Positions 23,697 through 31,840 are shown, counted from the first letter of the stretch. The stretch is DNA of 33,620 nt from an uncultured Eubacteriales bacterium (GCA_900546695.1 URDX01000019.1:1-33620); one strand, 5' to 3'. Notes: generated by a model from the letters alone, not told the origin. Program-made: numbers and translations.

Positions 23697-24422
23697 ATGT
23701 GTGCAAAAAAGAAGGAATACATTCCGCTGACATACGAGCTCGAGGAACGGATGAATCCGAACGGAATGACAGCGGGCTGTGACGAGGCGGGCAGAGGTCC
23801 GCTCTGCGGTCCCGTCGTTGCCGCCGCCGTGATACTGCCGCGCGGGCTCGTGCTCGAAGGGCTCGGCGACTCGAAGAAGCTGAGCGAGCAGCAGCGCGAG
23901 CGGCTGTACAGCGAGATAATCGAGGCGGCGGTAGCCTACGGTATAGCGCAGGCATCGCCCGAGGAGATAGACCGACTGAACATCCGCGAGGCATCCATGC
24001 TCGCGATGAACCGCGCGGTCGAGCAGCTGTCGGTACAGCCCGACGGCGTGCTCGTTGACGGCAACTACGCCCGCGGCTTTGCCGTTCCCGCCGAAACGGT
24101 GGTGCACGGCGACGCGCTCTCCCCGTCGATAGCGGCAGCGTCGATACTCGCAAAGGTCACACGTGACCGCATCTGCATCGAGCTCGACAGGCAGTACCCG
24201 CAGTACGGCATCGCCGTGCACAAGGGCTACCCGACCGCCGCGCACTATGCTGCGCTGAGCGAGCACGGTCCGTGCCCGTGTCACCGCCGCAGCTTCCGTC
24301 TCGAAAAGCGGGAGAAGTCGGGCGGGCGCAAGGGCTCTGCTGCGAAAAAGCAGCCCGCCGTCACGAAAAAATCATGCGACGAAGGTCCGAGAGCAGACGC
24401 AGAAACGCACGGCAAGGGATGA
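23697..24422 (+). CDS. rnhB: Ribonuclease HII
   Basis: The 241-residue enzyme removes RNA from RNA-DNA hybrids and starts ribonucleotide excision repair. Family landmarks are GCDEAGRGPLCGPVVAAAV (27-45, with acidic residues Asp29 and Glu30), DSKKLS (58-63), VDGNY (Asp121) and ASILAKVTRDR (148-158, Asp157). HKGYPTAAHYAALSEHGPCPCHRRSF closes the core at about 200. A basic, disordered extension of about 40 residues follows (203-241; Lys, Gly, Ala rich), absent from most RNase HII proteins. AAAGGA lies about 14 nt before the ATG, a loose spacing, but no better start is present. It is the third gene of the lepB-rbgA-rnhB-yraN unit. Confidence 0.93.
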   Translation: MCAKKKEYIPLTYELEERMNPNGMTAGCDEAGRGPLCGPVVAAAVILPRGLVLEGLGDSKKLSEQQRERLYSEIIEAAVAYGIAQASPEEIDRLNIREASMLAMNRAVEQLSVQPDGVLVDGNYARGFAVPAETVVHGDALSPSIAAASILAKVTRDRICIELDRQYPQYGIAVHKGYPTAAHYAALSEHGPCPCHRRSFRLEKREKSGGRKGSAAKKQPAVTKKSCDEGPRADAETHGKG

Positions 24423-24516
24423 GTGCTCCGAAAAAAGCCTGACGCCGTACGGCATCCGATACCCCGAGCACCGCATACTCAAAGCACTCCAAATACCCCG
24501 AAAAAGAGGCTCTGCC

Positions 24517-24936
24517 ATGAAGGACAAAGCAGCGGAATTCATCACCCCCGAGGAGCAGGCAAAGCACAAGCGCGCCGTCGGTACGGACGGCGAGGATGCA
24601 GCATGCGAGCTGCTTGCGCAGCACGGCTATGAGATAGTCGCACGCAACTACCGCGCGGGTCGGGGGGAGATAGACATCATCGCGCGCAGTGAGCGGCACA
24701 TCGTGTTCATCGAGGTCAAGACGCGCACAGCGGGCGCGCTCATTCAGGGCGCGGCTGCGGTCGACCGCAGCAAGCGGCGCAGCATCATCACCTGCGCAAA
24801 GCACTACCTCGCGACCCATCCCGTCGACCTTTATCCGCGCTTTGACGTGACCGAGGTGTATACACGGGACGGGAACATCATAGAAATTAACCATATAGAA
24901 AACGCCTTTGACGGGCGCGGCAGACCGACGGTCTGA
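24517..24936 (+). CDS. yraN: UPF0102 (YraN) family nuclease-like protein
   Basis: The 139-residue protein has the restriction-endonuclease-like fold of the YraN family, a frequent neighbour of rnhB whose exact role is unsettled (DNA or RNA end processing). The active-site pattern is present: an early Glu in GTDGEDAAC (22-30), GEID (50-53) and EVK (66-68). A YPRFDVTEVYTR segment near the C terminus is also typical. AAAGAGG precedes the ATG by 8 nt. It ends the four-gene unit, 94 nt after rnhB. The N terminus carries about 20 extra residues before the domain. Confidence 0.9.
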   Translation: MKDKAAEFITPEEQAKHKRAVGTDGEDAACELLAQHGYEIVARNYRAGRGEIDIIARSERHIVFIEVKTRTAGALIQGAAAVDRSKRRSIITCAKHYLATHPVDLYPRFDVTEVYTRDGNIIEINHIENAFDGRGRPTV

Positions 24937-24974
24937 GCTCGGATTTCTCCGACGCGACGATCCGTCTAAGCCGA

Positions 24975-25108
24975 CACGATACGTCACCGCCGTGATATGT
25001 CACTGCAAGCACGATACGTCGCCGCCGCTGCAATATGTCACTGCAAACACGGTACGTTGCCGTTGCGGCGACATGTCACCGCCGCCGCAACGCATCACCG
25101 CCGCCCGA
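24975..25108 (+). repeat. Degenerate tandem repeat after yraN
   Basis: Three units of 35-38 nt (24975-25009, 25010-25047, 25048-25085) plus a partial fourth share CACGATACGTC, a CGCCGCC-like stretch, and ATATGTCACTGCAA. Each unit alternates TACGT and ATGTCA. The array fills most of the spacer before the dipeptidase gene. No promoter or gene was recognised inside. Confidence 0.6.
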
Positions 25109-25198
25109 TAAACCCCATAGCGACATGCTGTCAAGCATTTATACCAAAAGCCGCAAGGAATTTATGCTAATATAGTGTCCGAAAAGAGGTAACGCAGT

Positions 25199-26224
25199 AT
25201 GGAAAAGCTGTCCTATTTCGATCTGCACGCAGATACCCTGACCACCCTGCTCCGCAGCGACGGAACGCTCGAGCGAAACACGCTTCAGGCAAGCATCTCG
25301 GGCGGCAGCTGCTTTGAGAGCTATTCGCAGGTCTGGGCGATATTCACCGAGCCGGGTGTCGGCTACGCCGCATCATGGGAGCATCTGCGCGCCGCGCTCT
25401 CGCACAGCGCGCGGTATCTGACGCCGCAGAGCGGCGACCCCGACACAAGCCGCCCCGCCGACCCGAGCACACTGCCGTCGGGCGGCACGCGAAGCTACAC
25501 ACCGTATCTCTCCGTAGAGAATGCGACGATGGTCGGGCGCGAGACAATGGAGGGAGATACCGAATATCTCGCCCGCTGCGGTGTGCGGCTCGTAGCGCCC
25601 GTATGGAGCGGCGAAAACGCGCTCGGCGGCGCGCATAATACCCATGCGGGGCTGACGAAGCTCGGCGAGGCGTTCATACGCGAGCTGATGCGGCGCGGTA
25701 TGGTGCCCGATGTTTCGCATTGCTCGCACGAGAGCACGGCGCAGATAATAACGGCGGCGGAGCAGGCACACAGCCCCGCAGTTGCATCGCACTCCTGCTC
25801 GGCGGCGCTGTGCGGCGCGGGCAGGAACCTCACGGACGATGAATTTTCCGCGCTCGTGCGAATCGGCGGCATCGTCGGCGTAAGCCTGTATCCCCCGCAT
25901 CTCGACGACAGCGGTCACGCGGACGCGGGACGCGCGGCGGACCATATAATGCATTATCTCTCGCTCGGCGGTGAGCGCGCCGTATGCCTCGGCTGCGACC
26001 TCGACGGAATAGAATCAACTCCCGACGGCATAAGCGGCATACGCGACCTGCCGCGTCTCGCGGATATCCTCGTCTCGCGCGGCATAGCCGCACAGACGGT
26101 AGAGCGGGTCTTTTACCGCAACGCGCAGGACTTCTTCGACCGCTGCGGACTTAAGCCGCTCGGTGCGCATGAGCTGCGCTGCGCGGCAACGACATTGCCG
26201 CCGTCGCTCGGCAGCCTGATATAA
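25199..26224 (+). CDS. Membrane dipeptidase (peptidase M19)
   Basis: The 341-residue zinc peptidase belongs to the renal dipeptidase family, which hydrolyses dipeptides including those with a D-residue. The metal ligands expected in the family are present: His10 and Asp12 (FDLHADT), Glu107 (LSVENAT), His174 (DVSHCS) and His198 (ASHS), with Asp267 in GCDLDG. The length is normal for bacterial members. There is no signal peptide, so it acts in the cytoplasm despite the family name. AGAGGT lies 7 nt before the ATG. It stands between the tandem repeats after yraN and threonine synthase, with no clear promoter, so its transcription unit is uncertain. Confidence 0.9.
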   Translation: MEKLSYFDLHADTLTTLLRSDGTLERNTLQASISGGSCFESYSQVWAIFTEPGVGYAASWEHLRAALSHSARYLTPQSGDPDTSRPADPSTLPSGGTRSYTPYLSVENATMVGRETMEGDTEYLARCGVRLVAPVWSGENALGGAHNTHAGLTKLGEAFIRELMRRGMVPDVSHCSHESTAQIITAAEQAHSPAVASHSCSAALCGAGRNLTDDEFSALVRIGGIVGVSLYPPHLDDSGHADAGRAADHIMHYLSLGGERAVCLGCDLDGIESTPDGISGIRDLPRLADILVSRGIAAQTVERVFYRNAQDFFDRCGLKPLGAHELRCAATTLPPSLGSLI

Positions 26225-26316
26225 GCAGCGGCGCAATTGCGGCACATCCGAGCCTCACGGCTCCGATATATATAAATCCTCATCATATCAGTATACAGCA
26301 AAGGAAAAGAAAAACC

Positions 26317-27810
26317 ATGATGTACATCAGCACAAGAGGCGGCGACGAGAGAGTTTCGTCCGCACAGGCAATCGCACAGGGCATAGCAAAGAACGGCGGA
26401 CTTTTCGTCCCCGAGGAGCTGCCCGAAATAACCGAGGCGGAGATAACAAAGCTCATCGGCATGAGCTATCCCGAGCGGGCGGCATACGTCCTCTCAAAGT
26501 TCCTCACCGACTATACCGAGCAGGAGCTGCTCGGCTACGCAGAGCGCGCATACAGCGCGGAGCGCTTCCCCGGAGAGGGCGGCGCGGCACCCGTGCATAC
26601 GCTCAGCGATAAGATATCGGTGCTCGAGCTCTTTCACGGTCCTACCTGCGCCTTTAAGGACATGGCACTCCAGATAATGCCGCATCTGCTCTCGGGCGCG
26701 CTTGAAAAGACGGGCGCGAAGGGCGATGCATTCATCCTGACCGCCACATCGGGCGATACGGGAAAGGCAGCACTCGACGGCTATCACGACGTTCCGCGCG
26801 TGCGCATCATGGTGTTCTACCCCGTGTACGGCGTCAGCCGCGTGCAGAAGCTGCAGATGTCGACGCAGGTGGGCGAGAACGTAATGGTCTGCCCCGTCAA
26901 GGGTAACTTCGACGATACGCAGACAGGCGTAAAGCGAATCTTCACCGACCCCGAAGCAAATAAGTACCTTGCCGAGCGCGGATACTTCTTTTCGAGCGCA
27001 AACTCCATCAACTGGGGGCGTCTCGCACCGCAGATAGTCTACTATGTATCGGCATACTGCGATATGGTCGCATCGGGCAGACTTAAGCTCGGCGAGCAGC
27101 TTGATGTTTCGGTGCCTACCGGTAACTTCGGCGATATCTTTGCCGCATATATAGCAAAGCGCTGCGGACTGCCGCTCGGCAGACTCGTCTGCGCCTCGAA
27201 TAAGAACCGCATCCTCACCGACTTCCTCGCAACGGGCACATATGACCGTAACCGCGATTTCTATACCACCATGTCGCCGTCGATGGATATCCTCATCTCG
27301 TCCAACCTCGAGCGCCTGCTCTGGTTCATCGCGGGCGCAGACGCTACGCGCGGCTTTATGGAGAACCTTACAAGCGGCGGCTGCTATACCGTTCCCGCCG
27401 ATATCCTCGCCGCCGCACGCCGCGATTTCTACGGCGCAAGCTGCAACGAGGAGCAGACTGCGGAGTGCATCCGCAGCACCTACGAGAAGTACGGCTACCT
27501 CATCGACCCGCATACCGCAGTCGGTCTGTACTGCGCCGAGACGTATATCGACGGGGAGAAGCCGCAGAATAAGCTGCTCTGCGTCTCGACCGCAAGTCCG
27601 TATAAGTTCGCCTCGAACGTCTACCCTGCACTGACGGGCAAGAAGCTCGACGACGAATTTGAGTGCATCGACGAGACCGCACGTCTTACAGGCGTAACGC
27701 CGCCCGCACCGCTGTCCGAGCTGCGCTCTAAAACGGTCCGTTTCGACCCCGATAAGTATTCCATGCCCGAGGATATGCTCGACTGCGTTAAACGCTTCGC
27801 CGATAAGTAA
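26317..27810 (+). CDS. thrC: Threonine synthase
   Basis: The 497-residue PLP enzyme converts O-phosphohomoserine to threonine. The PLP lysine is Lys114 in HGPTCAFKDMALQ. Other family segments are STRGGD at the N terminus, TATSGDTGKAAL, and VSVPTGNFGDIFAAY for phosphate binding. The length and the GGLFVPEELPEI start match the longer (yeast/E. coli-type) class. AAAGGAAAAG lies upstream of two adjacent ATG codons; the first is used here. No other threonine-pathway gene lies in the window. The stop codon begins a tandem repeat. Confidence 0.93.
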   Translation: MMYISTRGGDERVSSAQAIAQGIAKNGGLFVPEELPEITEAEITKLIGMSYPERAAYVLSKFLTDYTEQELLGYAERAYSAERFPGEGGAAPVHTLSDKISVLELFHGPTCAFKDMALQIMPHLLSGALEKTGAKGDAFILTATSGDTGKAALDGYHDVPRVRIMVFYPVYGVSRVQKLQMSTQVGENVMVCPVKGNFDDTQTGVKRIFTDPEANKYLAERGYFFSSANSINWGRLAPQIVYYVSAYCDMVASGRLKLGEQLDVSVPTGNFGDIFAAYIAKRCGLPLGRLVCASNKNRILTDFLATGTYDRNRDFYTTMSPSMDILISSNLERLLWFIAGADATRGFMENLTSGGCYTVPADILAAARRDFYGASCNEEQTAECIRSTYEKYGYLIDPHTAVGLYCAETYIDGEKPQNKLLCVSTASPYKFASNVYPALTGKKLDDEFECIDETARLTGVTPPAPLSELRSKTVRFDPDKYSMPEDMLDCVKRFADK

Positions 27811-27887
27811 TACTTTAGGCGTATGCCGCTGAGTAATACTTTAAGTACCTCACTGCCGAGTAATACTTCAAGCGCTTCAACGCCGAG
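27808..27887 (+). repeat. 27-nt tandem repeat beginning at the thrC stop
   Basis: Units lie at 27808-27833, 27834-27860 and 27861-27887, each opening TAATACTTTA (or TAATACTTCA) and closing with GCCGAG or a close variant. The first unit begins with the TAA stop of threonine synthase, and the preceding codons (GCCGATAAG) resemble the unit end. The array therefore looks like an expansion of the gene's own 3' end. Confidence 0.65.
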
Positions 27888-27891
27888 AAAT

Positions 27892-27931
27892 AAAAGGACT
27901 CCGGGGTCGGCTGCTGCCTTCCCCGGGGTCC
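27892..27931 (-). terminator. Terminator reading on the minus strand
   Basis: GGACCCCGGGG pairs with CCCCGGAGTCC (11 positions, one wobble) in the minus-strand reading, and TTTTATTT follows. It could end transcription from the DUF1540 gene. In the plus direction there is no T tract. Confidence 0.55.
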
Positions 27932-27967
27932 CGCCGTTGTATATATCGGAACGAATCGTCTTTCGTT

Positions 27968-28048
27968 GGTTTGACTTTGCAGCGGTTTGACTTTGCCATA
28001 GTTCGGCTTTGCCATGGTTCGGCTTTGCCATGGTTCGGCTTTTCGTCG
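27968..28048 (+). repeat. 16-nt tandem repeat
   Basis: Five units of 16-17 nt run from 27968 to 28048. Two are identical (GTTCGGCTTTGCCATG at 28001 and 28017); the outer ones diverge. Because the unit is not a multiple of three, the minus-strand ORFs across it (repeating KPNHGK-like words) are artefacts. Confidence 0.7.
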
Positions 28049-28074
28049 GTACACGCTCTGCGAGCGTGAAAAAC
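28049..28074 (+). repeat. 26-nt dispersed repeat, copy 1
   Basis: This is identical to 33385-33410. It contains the hairpin CACGCTC-TGC-GAGCGTG followed by AAAAAC. This copy directly follows the 16-nt tandem array. Confidence 0.7.
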
Positions 28075-28132
28075 CTCGCCAGCGGCAGCGCGGTACACAC
28101 TAAAGCCCCGCAGCAAACCAAAAGGCTTTTCA

Positions 28133-28151
28133 GAGGTTTTACGAAAACCTC
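28133..28151. other. Hairpin downstream of DUF1540 gene
   Basis: The perfect 8-bp stem GAGGTTTT-ACG-AAAACCTC lies 12 nt beyond the stop codon of the minus-strand DUF1540 gene. It may contribute to 3' end formation; no T run follows. Confidence 0.35.
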
Positions 28152-28162
28152 GCCGCCCTCCG

Positions 28163-28348
28163 TTAGATTCCCTTCTGCTTAAAAGTCGCGCAGACCGTAT
28201 CCGTACACGACGACGCATACCCCGGTCCTACCGCGATCTTACCCGCGGTGCAGTCGCACTCACCCTCGTGATAAACGCAATTCTTGACATCGCAGCATAC
28301 ACCCTTGATGTGGTCGCAGCCGCACGAATTACCGTTGTGATCTTTCAT
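28163..28348 (-). CDS. DUF1540 small cysteine-rich protein
   Basis: The 61-residue protein matches the DUF1540 pattern of clostridial small proteins: Cys-rich start (NSCGCDHIKGVCCDVKNCVYH), then CDCTAGKIAVGPG and a closing TVCATF. Eight or more cysteines suggest metal binding. Function is unknown; such proteins are often reported in spore-formers. ATG at 28348 is chosen, with GAAGGT about 13 nt upstream. A GTG at 28378 would add ten residues outside the family pattern. It is a monocistronic minus-strand gene between threonine synthase and the phosphoesterase. Confidence 0.82.
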   Translation of the reverse strand: MKDHNGNSCGCDHIKGVCCDVKNCVYHEGECDCTAGKIAVGPGYASSCTDTVCATFKQKGI

Positions 28349-28597
28349 TATAAAAGTACCTTCACTTTCCCGCCGCACGGGGCAGAGAGCCGAGGCGGCA
28401 AAAATTTTGAGGCTTTTTCAGCCGACGGTAGTTTGCGCAGCACGCGGTTCGATTATTCGCTCGGGACACATTTTAATTAAAATCCGACACCGCATAACGC
28501 GCCGATAAAATACAGCCGAGCCTCCGCGCCGAAAATTCATTATCTTTAATACGCAAATCTCTGCATTCTACCCGACACAAGCACCGCGCGTTTGCGC
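28349..28597. other. Gene-free spacer
   Basis: No gene is supported. The stretch holds a 14-nt AT palindrome ATTTTAATTAAAAT (28470-28483). No convincing -35/-10 pair was found for either flanking gene. Confidence 0.4.
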
Positions 28598-28645
28598 GAT
28601 ATCATCCGATATCATCCTATCACCCGATATTATCCGATATCAACC
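28598..28645 (+). repeat. 10-nt tandem repeat before phosphoesterase gene
   Basis: The units GATATCATCC (28598 and 28608), TATCACCC, GATATTATCC and GATATCAACC sit head to tail and end 7 nt before the AGGAGG ribosome binding site of the next gene. Changes in copy number would alter the leader next to the ribosome binding site. Confidence 0.65.
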
Positions 28646-28663
28646 TAAAAAGGAGGTCCCCGA

Positions 28664-29449
28664 ATGTCGCTTTTTGCCCTGTCCGACACGCATCTGTCGC
28701 TGTCGACCGATAAACCGATGGACATATTCGGTTCCCGCTGGCAGCAGCACGATAAAAGAATAAGCGAGGCATGGACGGAGACGGTCGGCGACGGCGATAC
28801 CGTCGTTATCGCGGGCGATATATCGTGGGCGATGTCGATGGACGATGCCCTGACCGATCTTGCTTATCTCGACCGACTCCCGGGGCGAAAGCTCATCGGT
28901 CGCGGAAATCACGACTACTGGTGGGGCACCGTAAATAAGATGAAGAAATTCTTCGTTGAGCAGCACGGTCTGTCCACCCTGGAATTTCTCTATAATAATG
29001 CCTTTGAGGTCGGGGAGTTCATCGTCTGCGGCTCACGCGGCTGGTGGGGCGGCGAGGGGCTGTGCCCGAGCGGCGTCGACTACGGAAAGATAGTTGCACG
29101 CGAAGCGCTGCGGGTCGGGCTGAGTCTCGACGCGGGTGAGCGTCTGCGCGCGGCGGCACACGAGCGCGGAGAGGAGCGCGAGCTGCTTGTCTTTCTCCAT
29201 TTTCCGCCGGCATTCCGCGACTACCGCTGTGAGGAGATAATCTCGGTGCTGCGGCAGCACGGCGTAAAACGCTGCTTCTACGGTCATATCCATAACAGCT
29301 ACGACACCCCCCCTGCGTTCGGGGAAGGCGGAATAGAATACTCAATTACCTCCGCCGATTATCTCAAATTCCGTCCCCTGCTCATCGAAAAATGCGCCGC
29401 AGCACCCGAAAAAAGCATATTTCCGCCCTGTGAGGGCGAAATCAGGTAA
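28664..29449 (+). CDS. Calcineurin-like metallophosphoesterase
   Basis: The 261-residue protein has the full set of metal-binding motifs of the family: DTH (8-10), GDISW (51-55, Asp52), GNHD (81-84), LHFPP and GHIH near residue 209. The insert WWGGEGLCPSG and the long helical region resemble predicted phosphohydrolases of clostridia. There is no signal peptide or membrane helix, so it is cytoplasmic. The substrate cannot be told from sequence. AGGAGG lies 8-9 nt before the ATG. Its own promoter was not identified; tig downstream has a separate one. Confidence 0.87.
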   Translation: MSLFALSDTHLSLSTDKPMDIFGSRWQQHDKRISEAWTETVGDGDTVVIAGDISWAMSMDDALTDLAYLDRLPGRKLIGRGNHDYWWGTVNKMKKFFVEQHGLSTLEFLYNNAFEVGEFIVCGSRGWWGGEGLCPSGVDYGKIVAREALRVGLSLDAGERLRAAAHERGEERELLVFLHFPPAFRDYRCEEIISVLRQHGVKRCFYGHIHNSYDTPPAFGEGGIEYSITSADYLKFRPLLIEKCAAAPEKSIFPPCEGEIR

Positions 29450-29467
29450 TAATTTTCAGCCTATCTA

Positions 29468-29496
29468 TTGACTTTACGGTCAAAAGCGGCTAAAAT
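29468..29496 (+). promoter_or_regulatory. Promoter of tig
   Basis: TTGACT (29468-29473) and TAAAAT (29491-29496) are separated by 17 nt. The leader is about 52 nt and holds GGAGGAAA before the ATG. Confidence 0.75.
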
Positions 29497-29554
29497 AGAA
29501 ACGATAATGATTTACTATCGATAAATATGTTCTCATCGGAGGAAACAAAAAAAC

Positions 29555-31039
29555 ATGGGATTCAAGAAAGTAACAAAGGTCGACAACGGTAAGGTTGAGA
29601 TCGAATTTTCCATCGACAAGGCAAAGTTTGATGCCGAGCTCGCTAAGGTGTTCAAGAAGAGAGCTGCCCGCATGGCAGTTCCCGGCTTCCGTAAGGGTAA
29701 GGCTCCCCGCAGCATAATCGAAAAGATGTACGGCAAGGGCGTATTCTATGAGGATGCCATCAATAACCTTCTGCCCGAGGCATATGAGGAGGCAGCAAAG
29801 GAATCCGCTGCCGAGCTCGTCAGCCGCCCCGAGTTCGAGATTGTTTCGGTAGGCGACGGCGATGTTGAGCTCAAGGCTACCGCATTCGTAAAGCCCGAGG
29901 TTGAGGTTAAGGATTATAAGGGCATCAAGGCAGATAAGGTCGTCACCCCCGTCACCGACGAGATGGTCGACGCTGAGATTCAGCGCGTAAGAGAGAGGAA
30001 CGCACGTCTTGTAGACGTTACCGACCGCGCAGCAGAAATGGGCGACACCGTTAAGATTGACTTTGACGGCTATGTTGACGATAAACAGTTCGACGGCGGC
30101 AAGGGCGAGGATTATTCGCTCAAGCTCGGCTCCGGCACGTTCATCCCCGGCTTCGAGGAGCAGATCGTCGGTCACAGCATCGGCGATGAGTTCGACGTAA
30201 ACGTAACCTTCCCCGAGGATTACGGTCACGCAGAGCTCGCAGGTAAGCCCGCTGTATTCAAGTGCAAGCTCCATGCCATCCAGCTCACCGAGCTCCCCGA
30301 GCTCGACGACGACTTTGCAGTCGACGTATCCGAGTTCAATACCCTTGACGAGTACAGGGCTGACGTTCGCAAGAAGCTCGAGCAGAAATACGAGAACAGC
30401 GCAGACAACGCTCTTGAGGGCAAGCTCATCGACGGCATGCTCGAGAACTTCAGCGCCGAGGTACCTGAGTGCATGATAGACGACGAGGTAGAGAACATCG
30501 TCCGCGAGCGCGACTATCAGCTCCGCAGCCAGGGTCTCGACCTTGCTACATATCTCAAGTACATGAACGCATCGCTCGACGATATGCGCGCACAGCTCCG
30601 CCCGATGGGTGAGCGTCAGGTCAAGACCAGACTCGCACTTGAGAAGATCGCTCTGCTCGAGAAGCTTGAGGCTACCACAGACGACATCGAGGCAGAGTAC
30701 AAGAAGCTCGCAGAGCAGTACTCGATGGAGATAGAGAAGGTCAAGGAAGCACTCTCCGCAGATAACCTTACCTCAGACATCGTTCTGCGTAAGGCTATCG
30801 ACTTCGTAAAGGCTCACGCCGCAATCACCGAAAAGACCGCAGATGAGGCTGAGGCAGAGGCAAAGAAGCCCGCTAAGAAGGCTCCCGCTAAGAAGTCGAC
30901 CAAGACCGCAGCCAAGAAGGAAAAGGCTGAGGGCGAGGCTGAGACCGAGGAAGCTCCTAAGCCTAAGAGAACCAGAAAGACCAAGGCAGAGAAGGAAGCA
31001 GAGGCTGCTGCCGAGGCAAAGAACGAAGAGAATAAGTAA
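29555..31039 (+). CDS. tig: Trigger factor
   Basis: The 494-residue protein is the ribosome-bound chaperone and peptidyl-prolyl isomerase. The N-terminal ribosome-binding signature GFRKGKAPR is at 44-52. The FKBP-type domain (about 155-240) contains MGDTVKIDFDGYVDD and FIPGFEEQIVGH. The helical C-domain runs to about 424. The last 70 residues (425-494) are an unusual tail of Lys, Ala, Glu and Pro (PAKKAPAKKSTKTAAKK, then KPKRTRKTKAEKE), resembling histone H1-like tails; the usual length is about 430. GGAGG lies 12 nt before the ATG. Codon use is strongly biased, as expected for a highly expressed gene. It heads the tig-clpP-clpX cluster, though its spacer to clpP is 216 nt. Confidence 0.95.
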   Translation: MGFKKVTKVDNGKVEIEFSIDKAKFDAELAKVFKKRAARMAVPGFRKGKAPRSIIEKMYGKGVFYEDAINNLLPEAYEEAAKESAAELVSRPEFEIVSVGDGDVELKATAFVKPEVEVKDYKGIKADKVVTPVTDEMVDAEIQRVRERNARLVDVTDRAAEMGDTVKIDFDGYVDDKQFDGGKGEDYSLKLGSGTFIPGFEEQIVGHSIGDEFDVNVTFPEDYGHAELAGKPAVFKCKLHAIQLTELPELDDDFAVDVSEFNTLDEYRADVRKKLEQKYENSADNALEGKLIDGMLENFSAEVPECMIDDEVENIVRERDYQLRSQGLDLATYLKYMNASLDDMRAQLRPMGERQVKTRLALEKIALLEKLEATTDDIEAEYKKLAEQYSMEIEKVKEALSADNLTSDIVLRKAIDFVKAHAAITEKTADEAEAEAKKPAKKAPAKKSTKTAAKKEKAEGEAETEEAPKPKRTRKTKAEKEAEAAAEAKNEENK

Positions 31040-31152
31040 TCGGGGAAATGCAGCGCGGACGGCGGACGGTCGGTTTTACAGCCGATGAATATTCCGCCCG
31101 GGTCGTGTCTACAATTCTATAAGAGCCCGAGCACATAAAAAATATGTATCCG

Positions 31153-31194
31153 AGAGCACAGTGAGATGCGGGCAACGTTTTCTCGCTGTGCTCT
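31153..31194 (+). terminator. Hairpin between tig and clpP
   Basis: AGAGCACAG and four further bases pair with CTGTGCTCT and its flank, giving a 14-position stem with one G-T pair and a 14-nt loop. TATGTC follows rather than a T run. It may partly end tig transcription or stabilise its 3' end. A second small hairpin CCGAAGC-GAC-GCTTCGG (31201-31217) follows before clpP. Confidence 0.45.
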
Positions 31195-31255
31195 TATGTC
31201 CCGAAGCGACGCTTCGGCACGGTATATGTAAGGTATAATGAAAGGAAAAACCATT

Positions 31256-31840
31256 ATGGCACTTGTACCAACCGTAATCGAACAGACCGGCAGAGGCGAG
31301 AGAGCATATGATATCTACTCCCGCCTGCTCAACGACCGTATCGTATTCCTCGCAGACGAGGTAAACGACGTCACCGCATCGCTGGTAGTAGCGCAGCTGC
31401 TCTTTCTTGAGGCGCAGGACCCCGATAAGGACATCAGCCTCTACATCAACAGCCCCGGCGGCTCGGTCAGCGCAGGTCTTGCAATATACGACACCATGAA
31501 CTATATCAAATGCGACGTTTCCACCATCTGCATCGGCATGGCGGCGAGTATGGGCGCGTTCCTGCTCTCCTCCGGCGCAAAGGGTAAGCGGTTTGCACTG
31601 CCTAACAGCGAGATAATGATACATCAGCCGCTCGGCGGAATGCAGGGTCAGGCATCGGATATCAAGATCCACGCCGACCACATCCTCCATACGCGCGAGC
31701 GCCTGAACAGCATCCTTGCAAGCAACACGGGAAAGCCGCTTAAGATCATCGAGCGCGATACCGAGCGCGATAACTTCATGACCGCAGCAGAGGCTGCCGA
31801 GTACGGTCTCATCGACAAGGTATACGAGAAGCGCGCGTAA
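31256..31840 (+). CDS. clpP: ATP-dependent Clp protease proteolytic subunit
   Basis: The 194-residue serine protease forms the proteolytic chamber used with ClpX. The catalytic triad is complete: Ser98 (GMAASMG), His123 (MIHQPLGG) and Asp172 (RDNFM). The length is that of housekeeping ClpP. The start at 31256 has AAAGGAAA about 7-10 nt upstream; the in-frame ATG at 31238 would add six residues and has no site of its own. clpX follows after 34 nt, so the two are co-transcribed. Confidence 0.96.
   Translation: MALVPTVIEQTGRGERAYDIYSRLLNDRIVFLADEVNDVTASLVVAQLLFLEAQDPDKDISLYINSPGGSVSAGLAIYDTMNYIKCDVSTICIGMAASMGAFLLSSGAKGKRFALPNSEIMIHQPLGGMQGQASDIKIHADHILHTRERLNSILASNTGKPLKIIERDTERDNFMTAAEAAEYGLIDKVYEKRA

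Noticed and set aside
24908..25111. Small frame across the repeats after yraN
   Set aside because: It overlaps the yraN end and the tandem repeat, lacks a start context and has a repetitive product.
27621..28218. Overlapping minus-strand frames with repeating words
   Set aside because: The repeated peptides come from a 16-nt DNA repeat that shifts frame at each unit, so coding is not supported.
28440..28470. tRNA-like GGTTCGATTATTC stretch
   Set aside because: Only a T-loop-like string is present; no acceptor, D or anticodon stems can be formed around it.
31234..31239. TATAAT before clpP as a promoter
   Set aside because: It is only 17 nt before the start codon and no -35 box lies at the right distance.
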